In this document: positions 27,102 to 38,812 of the stretch, piece by piece | How the letters are laid out: every line of letters starts with the position of its first letter | Numbering within the stretch: position 1 is the stretch's first letter | From: Ichthyophonus hoferi | Lineage: Eukaryota > Opisthokonta > Ichthyosporea > Ichthyophonida > Ichthyophonidae | Assembly (NCBI GenBank): GCA_002751075.1 | Contig: NAOQ01000064.1 | Location: forward strand, 35,093 to 85,575 | Reading direction: 5' to 3' | DNA length: 50,483 nt | Position numbers and translations under genes: made by a program | Notes under the pieces: model-generated | Database searches by the model: none | What the model saw: only the letters and a program-made list of their open reading frames with translations | Told to the model about the DNA's origin: nothing

Positions 27102-27246
27102 GGCACTTCATACCATATTATAATACAACTTTGACATATATTATTTTGGGGGCACTTAATACCATATTATAATGCGACTTTGATATATATTATTTTGGGG
27201 GCACCTCATACCATATCACAATACGACTTTGATATATATTATGACT
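27102..27246. repeat. 49-bp tandem repeat, three copies
   Basis: Units start at 27102, 27151 and 27200, each with GGCACYTMATACCATAT and the GACTTTGATATATATTAT end. They differ at only a few positions, so the array is fairly young. No coding function seen. Confidence 0.85.
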
Positions 27247-28315
27247 ATACAGTTTTTATATATTATTAATTTAACAACTAGCAATGTTGCTTTAATAATT
27301 TTATTATAAATAACTCTATTAGTAAACCCATAAGGTATTAGCACCTCACTATACTAAATATAATAATAAACCTGAATCAATCAGAAACATAGAATAGTTT
27401 ATAGTACATCATAAGCATTAATATGTTTACTGAAAACTCTGGACTATTCTAGCTATTCAAATATAAAAAAACATTAGCTGTGCTTGTGTTTTTTACGATT
27501 CCAAATACACACTTGCTTAGCAAACACCAACCACCAGACTAACCTGCTGGAGGTATCAAAACAGAAATAAATCAAATCTAATTAGCAGGCACCCGATCAG
27601 AGATAAAATAGCCAGCTTTCATTAAAGAGACTATGACCAAGCACAAAAGAACCTGAAGAGAAGAAACATAAAGGCCAGAAAATGTTAGCGTATTGTTATC
27701 TACATCATACACATATCTCTATTACCACAGGTGTTGTAGATACCAGCAGGATATATATCTCCATTGATACTGATGATTCCAAAATAGTAATAGTTGGAAT
27801 TGATTCAATAAAGGATATCATGTTTACAATTAAACAGACAATAAAATTTGAGAAATTCACCTCATATAAGTGAACAAGCTTTGGTCTTACGAATCGCTCT
27901 ACTGTAGATGATTCGTCAATCAGGGTCCGATTCAGGTTTTAATATAATGCCGATTGAAAAAGTAAAAAGGCAACAAGATCATATATCTTAAAGAAAAAAG
28001 CACGGAAGAGTTTTTCCTTTACATATCTAAATCAGTCAAACTACAGTTATCCTGATTCTACAATTTCTGGTACATAAGCCAGATAATTCAATGTTCATAA
28101 TTATAGACTACAGGTCCATAAAAACGTCAGACAGAAATGAAATATTTATGATGGGAAAGTAAAAGAACAGTAAACGACAGCAACTTCATTGGTCAACAAT
28201 TATGCCCTTTACTTTTAAAAAACATGAGGAAAATATCATCTTTCATTTCCAAAAAGACTTATTGCTCAAGGATTAAAACAACGCCCTGATTAAGTTAATA
28301 TATGTTTGAAAAAGG

Positions 28316-28960
28316 AATATTTAATGAATGTAGATATTTTTATTTAGCTAAAATTATTTAATATTATTAGCTATTACTATTGTGTATGTAGTCTAACAAA
28401 AAAGATTCAGCACACTCTAAATGTGCTATTCAGATGACATCTCAGATTTGAATGTCAATCCAAGATGATAAATCAATATTGAACCAGCCAATGACAGTGA
28501 TCCGGTGGACATATAATAAGCCATTTCAAATCATGTTGTTGTGTCCAGATAACTCATTGCTTAATCATCCTGCCTAAGACAAATCCAGTGGCTTTTCCCA
28601 GTAACTTTACAGTCTTGCAACTCCTAGGGGGAGTTACAGCAGTTCTTACTTGTGTTGGAGCAACTAGGTGCCTACAAAAATCATATGCAAAGAATTGCAA
28701 TTTAATTACCTCTATCATCTGTCAACAGATTCTCTACTGAATCACCTGGGTGTCTCGTTGAGATATCAGCCAACAACTAACTGCTCAACCCACAGCTTTC
28801 TTCTGGTTCTACCAACATTATGGGCCTATTCGTTGAATTCTGCTAATTGCTTAATAATAAAAATATTTCATGGCATATCTGTATTCTGTGTATAAAAATG
28901 GTTACACTAAAACACTCCTTGATTTGGTATTCCCTCAATTCTAAATAGATATAGGTCACA
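28316..28960. repeat. Dispersed repeat family R, copy 3 (longest)
   Basis: Matches copies 1 and 2 over GTCAATCCAAGATGAT, GAACCAGCCAATG and ATATAATAAGCCATTTCA. Near its right end it matches copy 1 again (GATTTGGTAT, ATATCTG). It carries about 230-270 bp in the middle that copy 1 lacks, so copy 1 is probably deleted. A copia RT fossil begins about 70 bp downstream. Confidence 0.6.
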
Positions 28961-29029
28961 GGGAACAAATTTGTTTTTAAGTATTTCTGACGGTATAGGC
29001 TAAAGTTTCATTGTCACGCCCAACTACAT

Positions 29030-29570
29030 ATGAGATATTCTTTGCATTATCTTAGTCAATGGATATGTATTGCACCAACCTGATGCAATTACTATGTTAT
29101 TAAATTCTAGTCTTAAAGTGGTAGTGTGCATGAATTTGCCAGATGGAGTTAAGTTAGCAAAGAAAACCAAGTTATGCATGGAATTTGTGTAATGATATTT
29201 ATGGGCTCAAGTAGTCAGGAAGGATCAAATATAATAGATTTAGTACCTGTGTACATACATTGAAGCTAGCGAGCATGCCTAATGACTATTGGGTTTTTAT
29301 CTATTATAAAAAGTGATTATTTCTTATTCAAGTATTTAAAAGTACAATAGTTCAAGACTCCAATCCAAGGATTAATGAAAAATTAAAAATTAAATTCCTA
29401 TTAAGCCAAGATTCATTCTGGGGTTTAAAATATCACAAGGCTGGTATGGCACAATATTTTTATTGAAACCTTATACTCAATCTGTATTGGAGATTCTTAG
29501 GGAGTGAAGCTAGTGTCACAAAGTGGTAAATGTCCCTGTAGTGGTGGATTAAATGTCTAATCATATGACA
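29030..29570 (+). mobile_element. Ty1/copia reverse-transcriptase fossil
   Basis: Fragment of copia pol, RT domain. Landmarks in order: a start resembling the QMDV.TAFL.G block, then MNLPDGVKLA (family V.MK.P.GF), IYGLK, MPNDYWVFIY and LLSQDSFWGLKYH (family FLGLE). No LTRs are seen at its ends. It is old and has many breaks. It lies between the two AVT genes. Confidence 0.7.
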
Positions 29571-32541
29571 GCGTGGGAGAGTGTACATACTGATATATAC
29601 CAATAACAATTGGTCATCATGTATGACTAACTATGGGGTATCGAGGCCTGAAATTGCTTTTTTTTCATCATATTTGGACCACTTCACATTTATTTCCAAA
29701 TCGAGTTACTGTATAATAAACAATAAACAAGCACTTGCTTAACTATCTATATATACCCCCGGCCCTGTGACATGTCTATTACAAAAATACTCTAATTGTC
29801 AATTTCAGCCTGTGTAGCTACTATCTCTTCCATGTTCAAAATGGCAGCTGACTATTGCAAGTAAAGCATCTAAGAAAAAAAATTGTATAGCCTCAACTTA
29901 GTATCACTACCGAATCAAGAGTTCCCAGTCAGCCTTAGACAAAACCCTTTTTTATATACTTTTTAAATATAGTATTTTATTTATAAAATACTTCAGAACC
30001 CAGCATTGATTACTTTGATAAATATAATGAGTTATTTTTCTACGTTGTACGTGTAGTTATATTTGACACCAATTTTGCGCATCTATTCTACTTCTAATTA
30101 TGAAAGAGACAATATTATCAGACTATCCATAAGTCCATATATTGCACTAATTAGTGATTAACTTGTAAAATAAGGGAGTCAAGATCGACATGATTATCTT
30201 GGGTTCGACTATGAAGATCAAACCAAAGGATAAATATTTTATCCAAGCTCTTATTTAAAAAGGACAGGAATTTTAAATAATAGTAGCAGGAATTTTTAAA
30301 GAGTTGCGAAGTGCTGTGGGCCAGAGCGCTGATTTTTTATGGAAACACGTTGCATATATATTATGATGAGATCCTGGCTTTTATTCAACCCGCAAACTCT
30401 TATTGTAGATTTTAAGACTATGCAAATTATCAACCGTCATATTAATCCTTGATTTGAATCTCAATTATTATTTAATTCCTTTGCTCTTATGGTTATTATA
30501 ATTTTTACACTCAATATATATTCCCATTTGTTACGTTCAACCTCTACTTACATCTAAATTATCTTTTGTTAGTTCCATTGCCTACATACAAGTATAAAAT
30601 ATTAATATCTGTTCTGAGGTGTAGAGATCTGAGATGCTAGTGAGCTTGGTTCAACCGGAAAATTGCCCCTTTAAGGGTTGAACATTTATTGTAGGGAGCA
30701 TGATTAAGTTACTGCAAATCTTTATATGTTTGCTGTTGTCTAACCGCTGTACACTGGGATAATTTAGAGAACTTGGGGACTGTCAAATTATTTTGATATG
30801 TTATGTTTTCTTATCAAGGTTAACAACAACAACACAACGTTCGGAATTGTCCAGATAGTTGGTGTTAATGTAATTGTTTTGAGGCGCCATTAATACTTAG
30901 TGTCAGGTAAAAAAAAAATTGAAATTCAGTTATTTGGTGTAGAAGTAAGAAATTTAATATGATCAGTATCAAATCGTTTACTGAATAAGTGTAACTAAAA
31001 CTATTGAGCTCAACGTTATTTCTCTTTCTAATCGTATATCGTGCTTAGAACCGTGCGTATTGTTAGTTTTTTCCGTTCCTCTTTCCTTGCCACAGCCTCC
31101 GTTTTTTGCGAATGTGTTGTGTGTATATTAATGTTAATGAAACCGATTGTAAAAAATCTTATTAGGTAATACACACCACGAAAGGTCACAGAGACCCATT
31201 AGAATTGTTTGATCTTATCTCGATACTTGAATACTATTGTGTTCTCATCTGAATGGCTCGTTAGTTAATAACCTCATTGATATAAGTGTACACACAGTAT
31301 TTGTCGACAAATCAATTTACCTGTTATGGAACATTATGCAATTCACTAATATAAGATGGATCATTTCATCATCCGTTGGTAATCAGGATTTTGGACAAAC
31401 TATGTGCTCATTCGGAGTTAACAATCTTTTAACCGATTCGTGTCATGGCCCCGCAGTGTAGGATGAAAGTGACATGCACTAACCGGAACAGTAATGAGTA
31501 TTTCAAACAATATCTAGCCCTTATATCATAGTATTTTACTAAAACAATTTTTATTAATAAGTAGACAAAATATAACATATTTGACAAAGATCTCGTGCAC
31601 TCAGTCAGTATGCCTAGAGTGACAGTCTGATGAAATTAGTTTGTCCCAGTTATTAGTCATGTAATTGATGAAAGGGAATTTAAGAAATTTTTTGGATTAT
31701 TGAAAGAACATGGCTGGCATTTGACAGGATACTATATATTTAGTAGTTAAGAAAATCCGTTACAATACTACATCATTGGATTACAATATACCACGCTATA
31801 TTCTACAAATATAAAATTTTCATGTCATCTTAAAGAAATTTAAGAGATCGCGGACGCAAACCCAGGTGCTATATAAGCAGACTAACTCATAGAGCTTTAA
31901 TAAAGTGGAAACCAAACTCGGGTATTAAAAGGAAATATATCAATGAGAATCAAGATAAATAGTTTTTTTCTGACGCCAAAATCCAAATGGGCGTATGGAA
32001 ACATTTGTTGAGTCTTAAAGCAAAGAAATATAAACAAATGAAAGCTCGTGAAATATGTTAACATATTGGTGTACTAAATTCAAGCATAAATAATAATGCT
32101 TTCTTTGATGCACCTGCAACACTTACTCAATAAATCATAAATCATACACCAGCTTTGTATATTTGTATATCAATTGATCTTAATTAGCGATAGAGCAAAG
32201 ATGGAGCTCTTATAACACCACAAAAACTGTACAATACCGTACTATATGCTTTAAAATATTATTGTATGGTGTAACATAATTCATAACGGAAAATAAAGTA
32301 TAATGCTTTTTAATGGAAAGAAAGGAAACCAAGTACAACACCCCATTAGCAACGTACATTTTTATTGAAGTTTTATTTATTTATAGGTAATTTGTTTTCA
32401 GGAGGGTCGTTTTGACACCCAAGTTAATGTATTGTTTGGTTAGTGCTTTGTGTAAGTCATTCAGAGCCAGGGTTTCATTGTATTTCGTTTTGACCCATCT
32501 TTACTTCAACAAAAAATCATATAGTACCTTACTAAATTAAA
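29571..32541. other. Gene-poor spacer between the AVT paralogues (right part)
   Basis: The first few hundred bases may be a decayed continuation of the copia pol fossil. Beyond that I see no gene. The segment 31020-31460 is slightly richer in G+C but gives no convincing frame. The last 200 bases are the 3' flank of AVT gene 2. Confidence 0.5.
32361..32377 (-). promoter_or_regulatory. Candidate polyadenylation signals of AVT gene 2
   Basis: Two minus-strand AATAAA hexamers (32361-32366 and 32372-32377), 165-181 bp past the stop codon of the AVT gene. The position is plausible; chance occurrence is possible in such AT-rich sequence. Confidence 0.35.
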
Positions 32542-33996
32542 TTATTTCATGAATATACCAATTAAGGCTAAGGGAATAAACACTATGCCAAATGCTAAGG
32601 ATGAAAAAGAGAGCCATTTCTTGACCGTAGCATACTTGCTAGAAGAGACCTCCACCCACCCCCTGGTTTTGACATCCTCTGGAGTGTAATACACATACAT
32701 CTTCAAATATGTCAAAGCGGGGATAATATAAGCTGAGGCGGTAGCAGCTGTAGCACCTACGACGCTAAAGACTACACCTAGATTAGACACAGCCAGAGCA
32801 ATGCCCAGTGAAACAATAAACAAGAATGCCGTAACAGACCAGAACATGATTATCTCACCACGCGTTCCAGGTGCAATCTTTCTTTGCCTATTATATCGTA
32901 TCATAATATTGGAAATAATTCCTTGACAGGCCTCTCGTGTAGGGTTGAGAAGGAGAGGATACGATACTGCCATACTAAAACACATCAAAATGCGAGCAAT
33001 AGAAACCGGCATAACCACCGGGTAACTCAGGAGAATATTTGAGTTAACACCACGGCCGTAAGTAAAATAACCGCAGAAACTGAAGACTGTATAAAAAAAA
33101 GCAGCAATCAGTAAAGCCCACCCGCAGACCGTGTTCATGCGGGGCATTGTTGGCTTTCTAATTACATTGTAAATTTCAGGAACCAGTGGATGAGCAGTGA
33201 AAGAAAAAATGAAGACAGGGAAAGACTTCAGAACATCAAGTGGCGAGTCTTGGGGCTGAATGGGAGATATAATCCCCTGGCACCCAGAGACAACTCCGTT
33301 GCCACAGGGGTCAAAAATAGGCAAAGGCTTCGCCAGAAACAGAATTGAAAGAAGAACAATATATAATGTTGCTCCCAGTGCCATGAAACTCGTGTACTTA
33401 AGAGGCCCGATATCCCTCAAAGAACTAAGGGGTAAACTCAAGCACACTCCTATAACAGCTATCCAAAATTGTCGGTTGAATAGAATGCTTCCAGGAGGAT
33501 GGTAGCTGACCTCGCTAATGAATTGAGGCATGAGAGCGCCCAGAACAATCAAATAGGAAATCATTCCGCCAATGCACATAAGAACGATTAGGAGATCAGC
33601 AATCCATCCAAACCCTGGAAAGGCAGACTCAAAGATAGCTCCATATGATGCTCTAACATTTGGCCCCAATCGATGGCGACTGGCTGACACTAGATGAAGT
33701 GTAAATACAGATGTAAAGAGCGAGAACACTAGAAGACCAACCCCTACAGCCCAACCACTCTCTCCGAGTGCATAGGGAAGGGCTAGAATACCGGTACCTA
33801 GAACTGATTTTGCAAGATTCATTATACTACCAAGAACTGTTGCACCGGTTAAGTTCTCTGACTCGGCGGGCCAAACGATGCTATTTGTTTCATCCAAATC
33901 ATATCCACCCTTACTCTTCTTTACCTCCATCACGTTCATATCTATCTCTACATTTTGGATCGGTGTGGGGCACACATCATCTTGCATAGCTGACAT
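32542..33996 (-). CDS. SLC38/AVT-type amino acid transporter, intronless (paralogue 2)
   Basis: AAAP/SLC38-like permease, 484 residues. The hydrophilic N-terminal 60 or so residues are unlike paralogue 1. The membrane core then matches closely from NLAKSVLGTGILALPYALGE onward, through FESAFPGFGWIADLLIVLMC, HPLVPEIYNVIRKP with PRM, FCGYFTYGRG, PVSIARILMCF and a final helix ending FIPLALIGIF. About 11 TM helices. The start is ATG 33996, with A at -3; the frame continues upstream but only to a non-ATG codon, and an alternative ATG lies three codons in. Same strand as paralogue 1, about 9.8 kb away; both lack introns. The most divergent parts are the two termini and the loop after TM7, which suggests different regulation rather than a different transport mechanism (inference). 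Confidence 0.93.
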   Translation of the reverse strand: MSAMQDDVCPTPIQNVEIDMNVMEVKKSKGGYDLDETNSIVWPAESENLTGATVLGSIMNLAKSVLGTGILALPYALGESGWAVGVGLLVFSLFTSVFTLHLVSASRHRLGPNVRASYGAIFESAFPGFGWIADLLIVLMCIGGMISYLIVLGALMPQFISEVSYHPPGSILFNRQFWIAVIGVCLSLPLSSLRDIGPLKYTSFMALGATLYIVLLSILFLAKPLPIFDPCGNGVVSGCQGIISPIQPQDSPLDVLKSFPVFIFSFTAHPLVPEIYNVIRKPTMPRMNTVCGWALLIAAFFYTVFSFCGYFTYGRGVNSNILLSYPVVMPVSIARILMCFSMAVSYPLLLNPTREACQGIISNIMIRYNRQRKIAPGTRGEIIMFWSVTAFLFIVSLGIALAVSNLGVVFSVVGATAATASAYIIPALTYLKMYVYYTPEDVKTRGWVEVSSSKYATVKKWLSFSSLAFGIVFIPLALIGIFMK

Positions 33997-36826
33997 TTTT
34001 CTTGGACTTATATAAAAAGAAGCTGAAAATGATTGATATAAATAGCACCACGCTGATACTGCCGTATCCGCGCAAGTGACGCAAGAAAGCAACTACGAAG
34101 CGTTATCTACGATCCTAACCTCAAACTCACTATTATGAAAGTTAGTGACTTATATATTGGCACGGTTGGAGTAGGGCTCGCATAGTAAATTCTGATTGAG
34201 TTTCAGGGGACCAATAATACATTGATCTACCCAAAAGCCACAATGTGCTACAATCGAAACGGATATGTGTGAGCCGGAGGGAAATATGAAGTACAAATAA
34301 CCTTTTAATAATTGATACACACTAATTTATTTATTTTATTAAATAAAAATTCCGGTCAATGTATGTTGTCTTATATGTTTTTGTCGACACTGTTTACTTT
34401 ATATTTTGATTCAACATTATGACACAGTTCATGATAATGTAAACAGATAATATTTTCAGCCAATCCTATTATAGATAGAAAATAGCCAATTATAAGTTAA
34501 AGGCATAAGATTTAAGAATCCATACCTTACTGGCACGTATATAAGAAAAGGATCTTCCAGTTATTATGACAATCATTTACTAGATGCGTTCATTATAAGA
34601 ATACTTATACTCGATTGTTTTTTATACAATTTGAACAAAATCTTTAATAAAGTAGGTGCAGTATTTATACTGTAATGATAATTTTTTAATAGATTTAGTA
34701 ACAAGCATTATGTAGTTTTAACCCCCACTCTCATACTCCGAGAAAGAAGAAAAAAGAAAACTACCTTCAGAGTGTGTACGTGTGTAATCAAAAGAATTGG
34801 TCTCTCGGTAACTCGTGACTTCATTTTGCAAGCCAGGCAACCACTCCGACCGGGTATGATAATGGTATGATATTATCGGATCTAGCTCATTCAACGTCTA
34901 CCAATAAGTATATTGCAAAGGAATACCGATCAATATCTGATACGTATAGATCATCTCCTACATGTGATATTCCAAACTGTGCAATATAAGTGGATGATCT
35001 AATGGGATAGTGAGTGGTATCATGCCTATTACAGTCGTGGTACAAACTTGACAATCTCTGGACAAACCACCATTACCAGGCTTTAACCATACATCATGCC
35101 TTATTATATATTTAATCGGCTTGTTCGGGCCTCGTAATCGTTCCCTCTATTTGAATCTTGGTTATTAATGTCAACTATTGTTATACAGCAGACAGATTAT
35201 TGACAACAGACGAAATGCTCAGGAGGTTTGCTATAGTTATACTTATATTATAAATATCACCAATATCCTTATCTTTACCTCTACTTTCTTTAAGTACCTG
35301 GAGCTTGATACGTAGAAAATATGTCTCTACATACCTAAGAGCACAAATTGCAAAATTAAAGCATGTAGTTACAAAAGGGGCGCTTGTGGTACAGTGCCCG
35401 ATTAGACGGTGGTATTTGGTCAACAGTATGATTAAATTGACGCGAACAATTCAGGAGCCTTCTTATATTATTATACTAATATTTTTCAATACATTTTATG
35501 ACTGAGAACGGGGCTTGAATATTATTCCTGCCACTTTAAATGGAGTTTTTAGGTTGTCCTGAAGATGATTCTAGGGGATTTTGATTATACTGGCAACGCC
35601 ACTAAGAACTTTATATTGAAATCATGAGGTTATAGATATGCGTTTTGATTGGGAACTGTAAATTATTTAGCATTTTATTGGTGTGAAATATGAAAATAAA
35701 TATAGATAAACCAGTAGTCTGATTGATGATCCTGATATATTTAGATAAACGAGGGGATATAATCATAAAAAGCAAAACAAGGAAGGATCTTATTAATGCA
35801 AATCTAATTAACAATTGGATAACCGAATTTAGCATTGATTGAAGGAGAAAAATTAGTACTAAAAGAATTGGATATCGTATACTTAATGATTAGAAGTTTA
35901 TAATGATACTGAAATCTCTCGGGATCGGGATGAAATTTAGATAAAGTGAGAACGCTTCCTTCTTAATATTACTAATATTAGTGACAATATTTTTTGCCTG
36001 TGATTATATTTATCCATATATATATATATATATATATATAAACATAGTTATTAAGTGTGTAAAAACAGGCAATAGGATGATCTAAATATCTACACACATT
36101 ATCTACGCACGTAGATCTTGCTCATGGAAAAATATTGCAAGATGTAGCCCACTGTCTACTAGATGTCTTAACATAATAGGATAAAAAAGAATCTTAAAAT
36201 ACCAGATATATTTTAATTGGACACCGCATGGTGAGCACCCACGAATGATACATGGGCAAATAACGTCATAAGCAGAAAGTCCGTTAGCAGCGGTGCAACA
36301 TATCGGATACGTCAGATTAAATAGTTAATGTCATATTAGCTACCGGTAAATATAGAATTTTAAAATGTCTTCAATGTACTATTCATACTCAACAGAGAAT
36401 TTACTATAGTAATAAATATATAAAATATAGCTTCAATGCTTTAACAAATGATGTAGCAAAATTATTCTGAATGGCTCCTGCTTTCTACATACCAGAAAGC
36501 GAAAGCAGACATTATATTGGTTCGACCTAATTGCATACAGTAAAGCAACATAAGAGCTAAACGTTACATCTTTTTATCTCACCACCGTAAGCAGGGCTTT
36601 TCATGAGGCTATATTAAAGTTTATATTAGCCAACTAGAGCATTAATTCCCAAAGTATATATTAGTTTTAGTAGCGTTGGAATGGTATTACTGAAATGATA
36701 AGTAGGTGGCACTAATAAACATGATAAGATTTAGATATCGAATTTTTTATAAATGCTATCTTCCTCCGTTCTTTGTATTAGATACAATACAATTACTATT
36801 ATTAAAAAACTCTGGTTTCAATGCAA
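33997..36826. other. 5' flank of AVT gene 2 and gene-poor DNA
   Basis: No gene supported. The overlapping short frames at 35181-35505 on both strands look like chance. A (TA)n tract lies at 36017-36041. No promoter motif beyond scattered TATA-like words could be distinguished. Confidence 0.55.
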
Positions 36827-36920
36827 ATGCTAGATGCAAACCTATAAAATTAAGAATACACTGAATGTAAATTAATTCTACTTTTTTATTTTGATCCGTG
36901 TTATTTCTCTGGGGCGTGGG
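36827..36920 (+). repeat. 94-bp flank of gap, left copy
   Basis: Identical base for base to 37260-37353, the sequence immediately after the run of N. It ends exactly at the gap. Confidence 0.95.
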
Positions 36921-37259
36921 NNNNNNNNNNNNNNNNNNNNNNNNNNNNNNNNNNNNNNNNNNNNNNNNNNNNNNNNNNNNNNNNNNNNNNNNNNNNNNNN
37001 NNNNNNNNNNNNNNNNNNNNNNNNNNNNNNNNNNNNNNNNNNNNNNNNNNNNNNNNNNNNNNNNNNNNNNNNNNNNNNNNNNNNNNNNNNNNNNNNNNNN
37101 NNNNNNNNNNNNNNNNNNNNNNNNNNNNNNNNNNNNNNNNNNNNNNNNNNNNNNNNNNNNNNNNNNNNNNNNNNNNNNNNNNNNNNNNNNNNNNNNNNNN
37201 NNNNNNNNNNNNNNNNNNNNNNNNNNNNNNNNNNNNNNNNNNNNNNNNNNNNNNNNNNN
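36921..37259. other. Assembly gap (339 N)
   Basis: A run of unknown bases. Because the same 94 bp ends the left contig and begins the right one, the true distance may be negative (overlapping contigs). Confidence 0.98.
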
Positions 37260-37353
37260 ATGCTAGATGCAAACCTATAAAATTAAGAATACACTGAATG
37301 TAAATTAATTCTACTTTTTTATTTTGATCCGTGTTATTTCTCTGGGGCGTGGG
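37260..37353 (+). repeat. 94-bp flank of gap, right copy
   Basis: Begins exactly after the N run and repeats 36827-36920 without a mismatch. Confidence 0.95.
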
Positions 37354-38659
37354 CCTCTCTCGAGCTCTTGTCATTATGACTACGGATAGAATAATTCGAC
37401 AATTTCAATGGTATGTGACGATATAATTAGAACATTGTTTTGGTAGATTTCAACGTTATATTTGGCGACATGACGTTACTTTCGAATGAATATAGCTATT
37501 TCGGAAGTTCTGAAAATTTTCATCCAAAAGTTTGCAACCATGTGTCGTAGGTCTGCGCCCGCCAAAATTGGGACATCTTAAAAGATAATTATGATCAAAA
37601 AAATTATGTATCGGTTGCACACTGAATCAAGACAATACTAATTATTTAAAAACAATAAGGTTTATCAGCTTATACGTTGACTATTCATTCACATGGCAAT
37701 GATGTAGAATCCTGAGATGTTGAAGTATAATACCAAAACATAGTTTTTCTGAATAATTGAAGAAAATCTCCAATCGTTGTTTTGAATATGAATTGGCACT
37801 GGAACTTGCTTATCTTCGAGTTGAACCAGCCTGGTCAAAGGGCATTCTACATTACTACTAAAGCTTTTTTATGCACACACCCACATCTATGAATTCTTAC
37901 CATCTGCAGTGAAGAGTTTCTAGAAAACTCTACATCTTCCATCTATATAAAATATTTTTCAATTTCGATATGGCATTACTACATTTGGCTAAATATTAAG
38001 GAAAGTGTATTAAAAATAAGTCGCATGACTATTTTTATTTTTTTGGATGGGAAGAAACTAAAAGTACCAGTTATGAATCTGCATATCCCAAAGATAATCA
38101 TCTTAGTTGTGTTAATAACAACTTTAGCAGTGATAAATAGCATTGTTCCCAATTTTGTGCTAACCTTGAGTAGTATGCATCATGTGCATTAGTCCTAGAT
38201 TCAGATGAAACGGAAATTAAATAGTTTGTTAGAGTAACGGCCTGTTCAATAAAGAATAACTATATTTATTTCAGGACACACTACTTTTGATGAACATTAG
38301 GCGAACATCACAATTGCTGATATCCCATAAACAGATTTTTGGTAACTATAAGGCATCAGATGACATAGTGATTCATGCAAAATTGACTATATCACATTGG
38401 ACATAGCAAATATTGATTGTACTTTATTTTTCAAAGCATAAACAGAGCGAATAGCCTGCATAAGTATTGTACTAGCCGAATGTGGTGACACTTGGTTTGA
38501 AATGTTGGCCACCATATCTTTGACTTACCTGTAAATTGAATAATTACATGTACAAGAGGATAATGAACAGCTAGTTCTTGACAAAAATACAGAGCCTAAA
38601 AGTTTGGCATTAATTGTGTGGAAAGCAGTTGAATAATTGACTGAATAATATTGCTAATA
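37354..38659 (-). other. Exon-like segments of a possible minus-strand gene
   Basis: Several short open segments have good splice signals. 38528-38594 follows TTTTAG, ends at GTAAGT and reads ALYFCQELAVHYPLVHVII. 38165-38241 follows GAACAG, ends at GTTAGC and reads AVTLTNYLISVSSESRTNAH. 37901-37942 follows TATATAG and ends at GTAAGA. An open stretch at about 37675-37860 contains LVQLEDKQVPVPIHIQNN. Their phases do not chain in any way I found, so an exon is missing, the gene is dead, or some of these are chance. No family recognised. Confidence 0.3.
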
Positions 38660-38812
38660 TTATAATGATTGTAAAATAGAATCCGCGTTTATTGGCTGAT
38701 CCTCTGACGGAGAGTCCACAGTATTTTGGCTACCTGTTGATTCCAAAGCTTCAATTCTAAGTCGCTTTTCATTATGATTTAGAGGGGTTTCATTATTATT
38801 ATTCACAGCCAT
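38660..38812 (-). CDS. Small ORF or first exon, unknown protein
   Basis: Fifty codons from an ATG in good context (AAGATGGCT) to TAA. The sequence is hydrophilic: MAVNNNNETPLNHNEKRLRI, then an acidic serine-rich end (TVDSPSEDQP). The codon pattern looks coding rather than random. It could be complete, or the first exon of a gene running leftwards, with a donor at ACAG|GTAGCC after 26 codons. The exon-like segments at 37354-38594 could be its continuation. No homology recognised. Confidence 0.35.
   Translation of the reverse strand: MAVNNNNETPLNHNEKRLRIEALESTGSQNTVDSPSEDQPINADSILQSL

Larger units (their letters stand above)
22786..28315. other. Gene-poor spacer between the AVT paralogues (left part)
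   Basis: No complete gene found. The first few hundred bases are the presumed 5' flank of AVT gene 1, with no clear promoter motif. One exon-like island (25303-25395), a dispersed-repeat fragment (26793-26878) and a 49-bp tandem repeat (27102-27246) are listed separately. The rest is AT-rich. Confidence 0.55.

Noticed and set aside
30195-30215. GGTTCGAC word resembling a tRNA T-arm (also at 36523)
   Set aside because: No acceptor stem, D-arm or anticodon arm could be folded around either site.
36891-37374. Open frames across the run of N
   Set aside because: They exist only because unknown bases cannot show stop codons.
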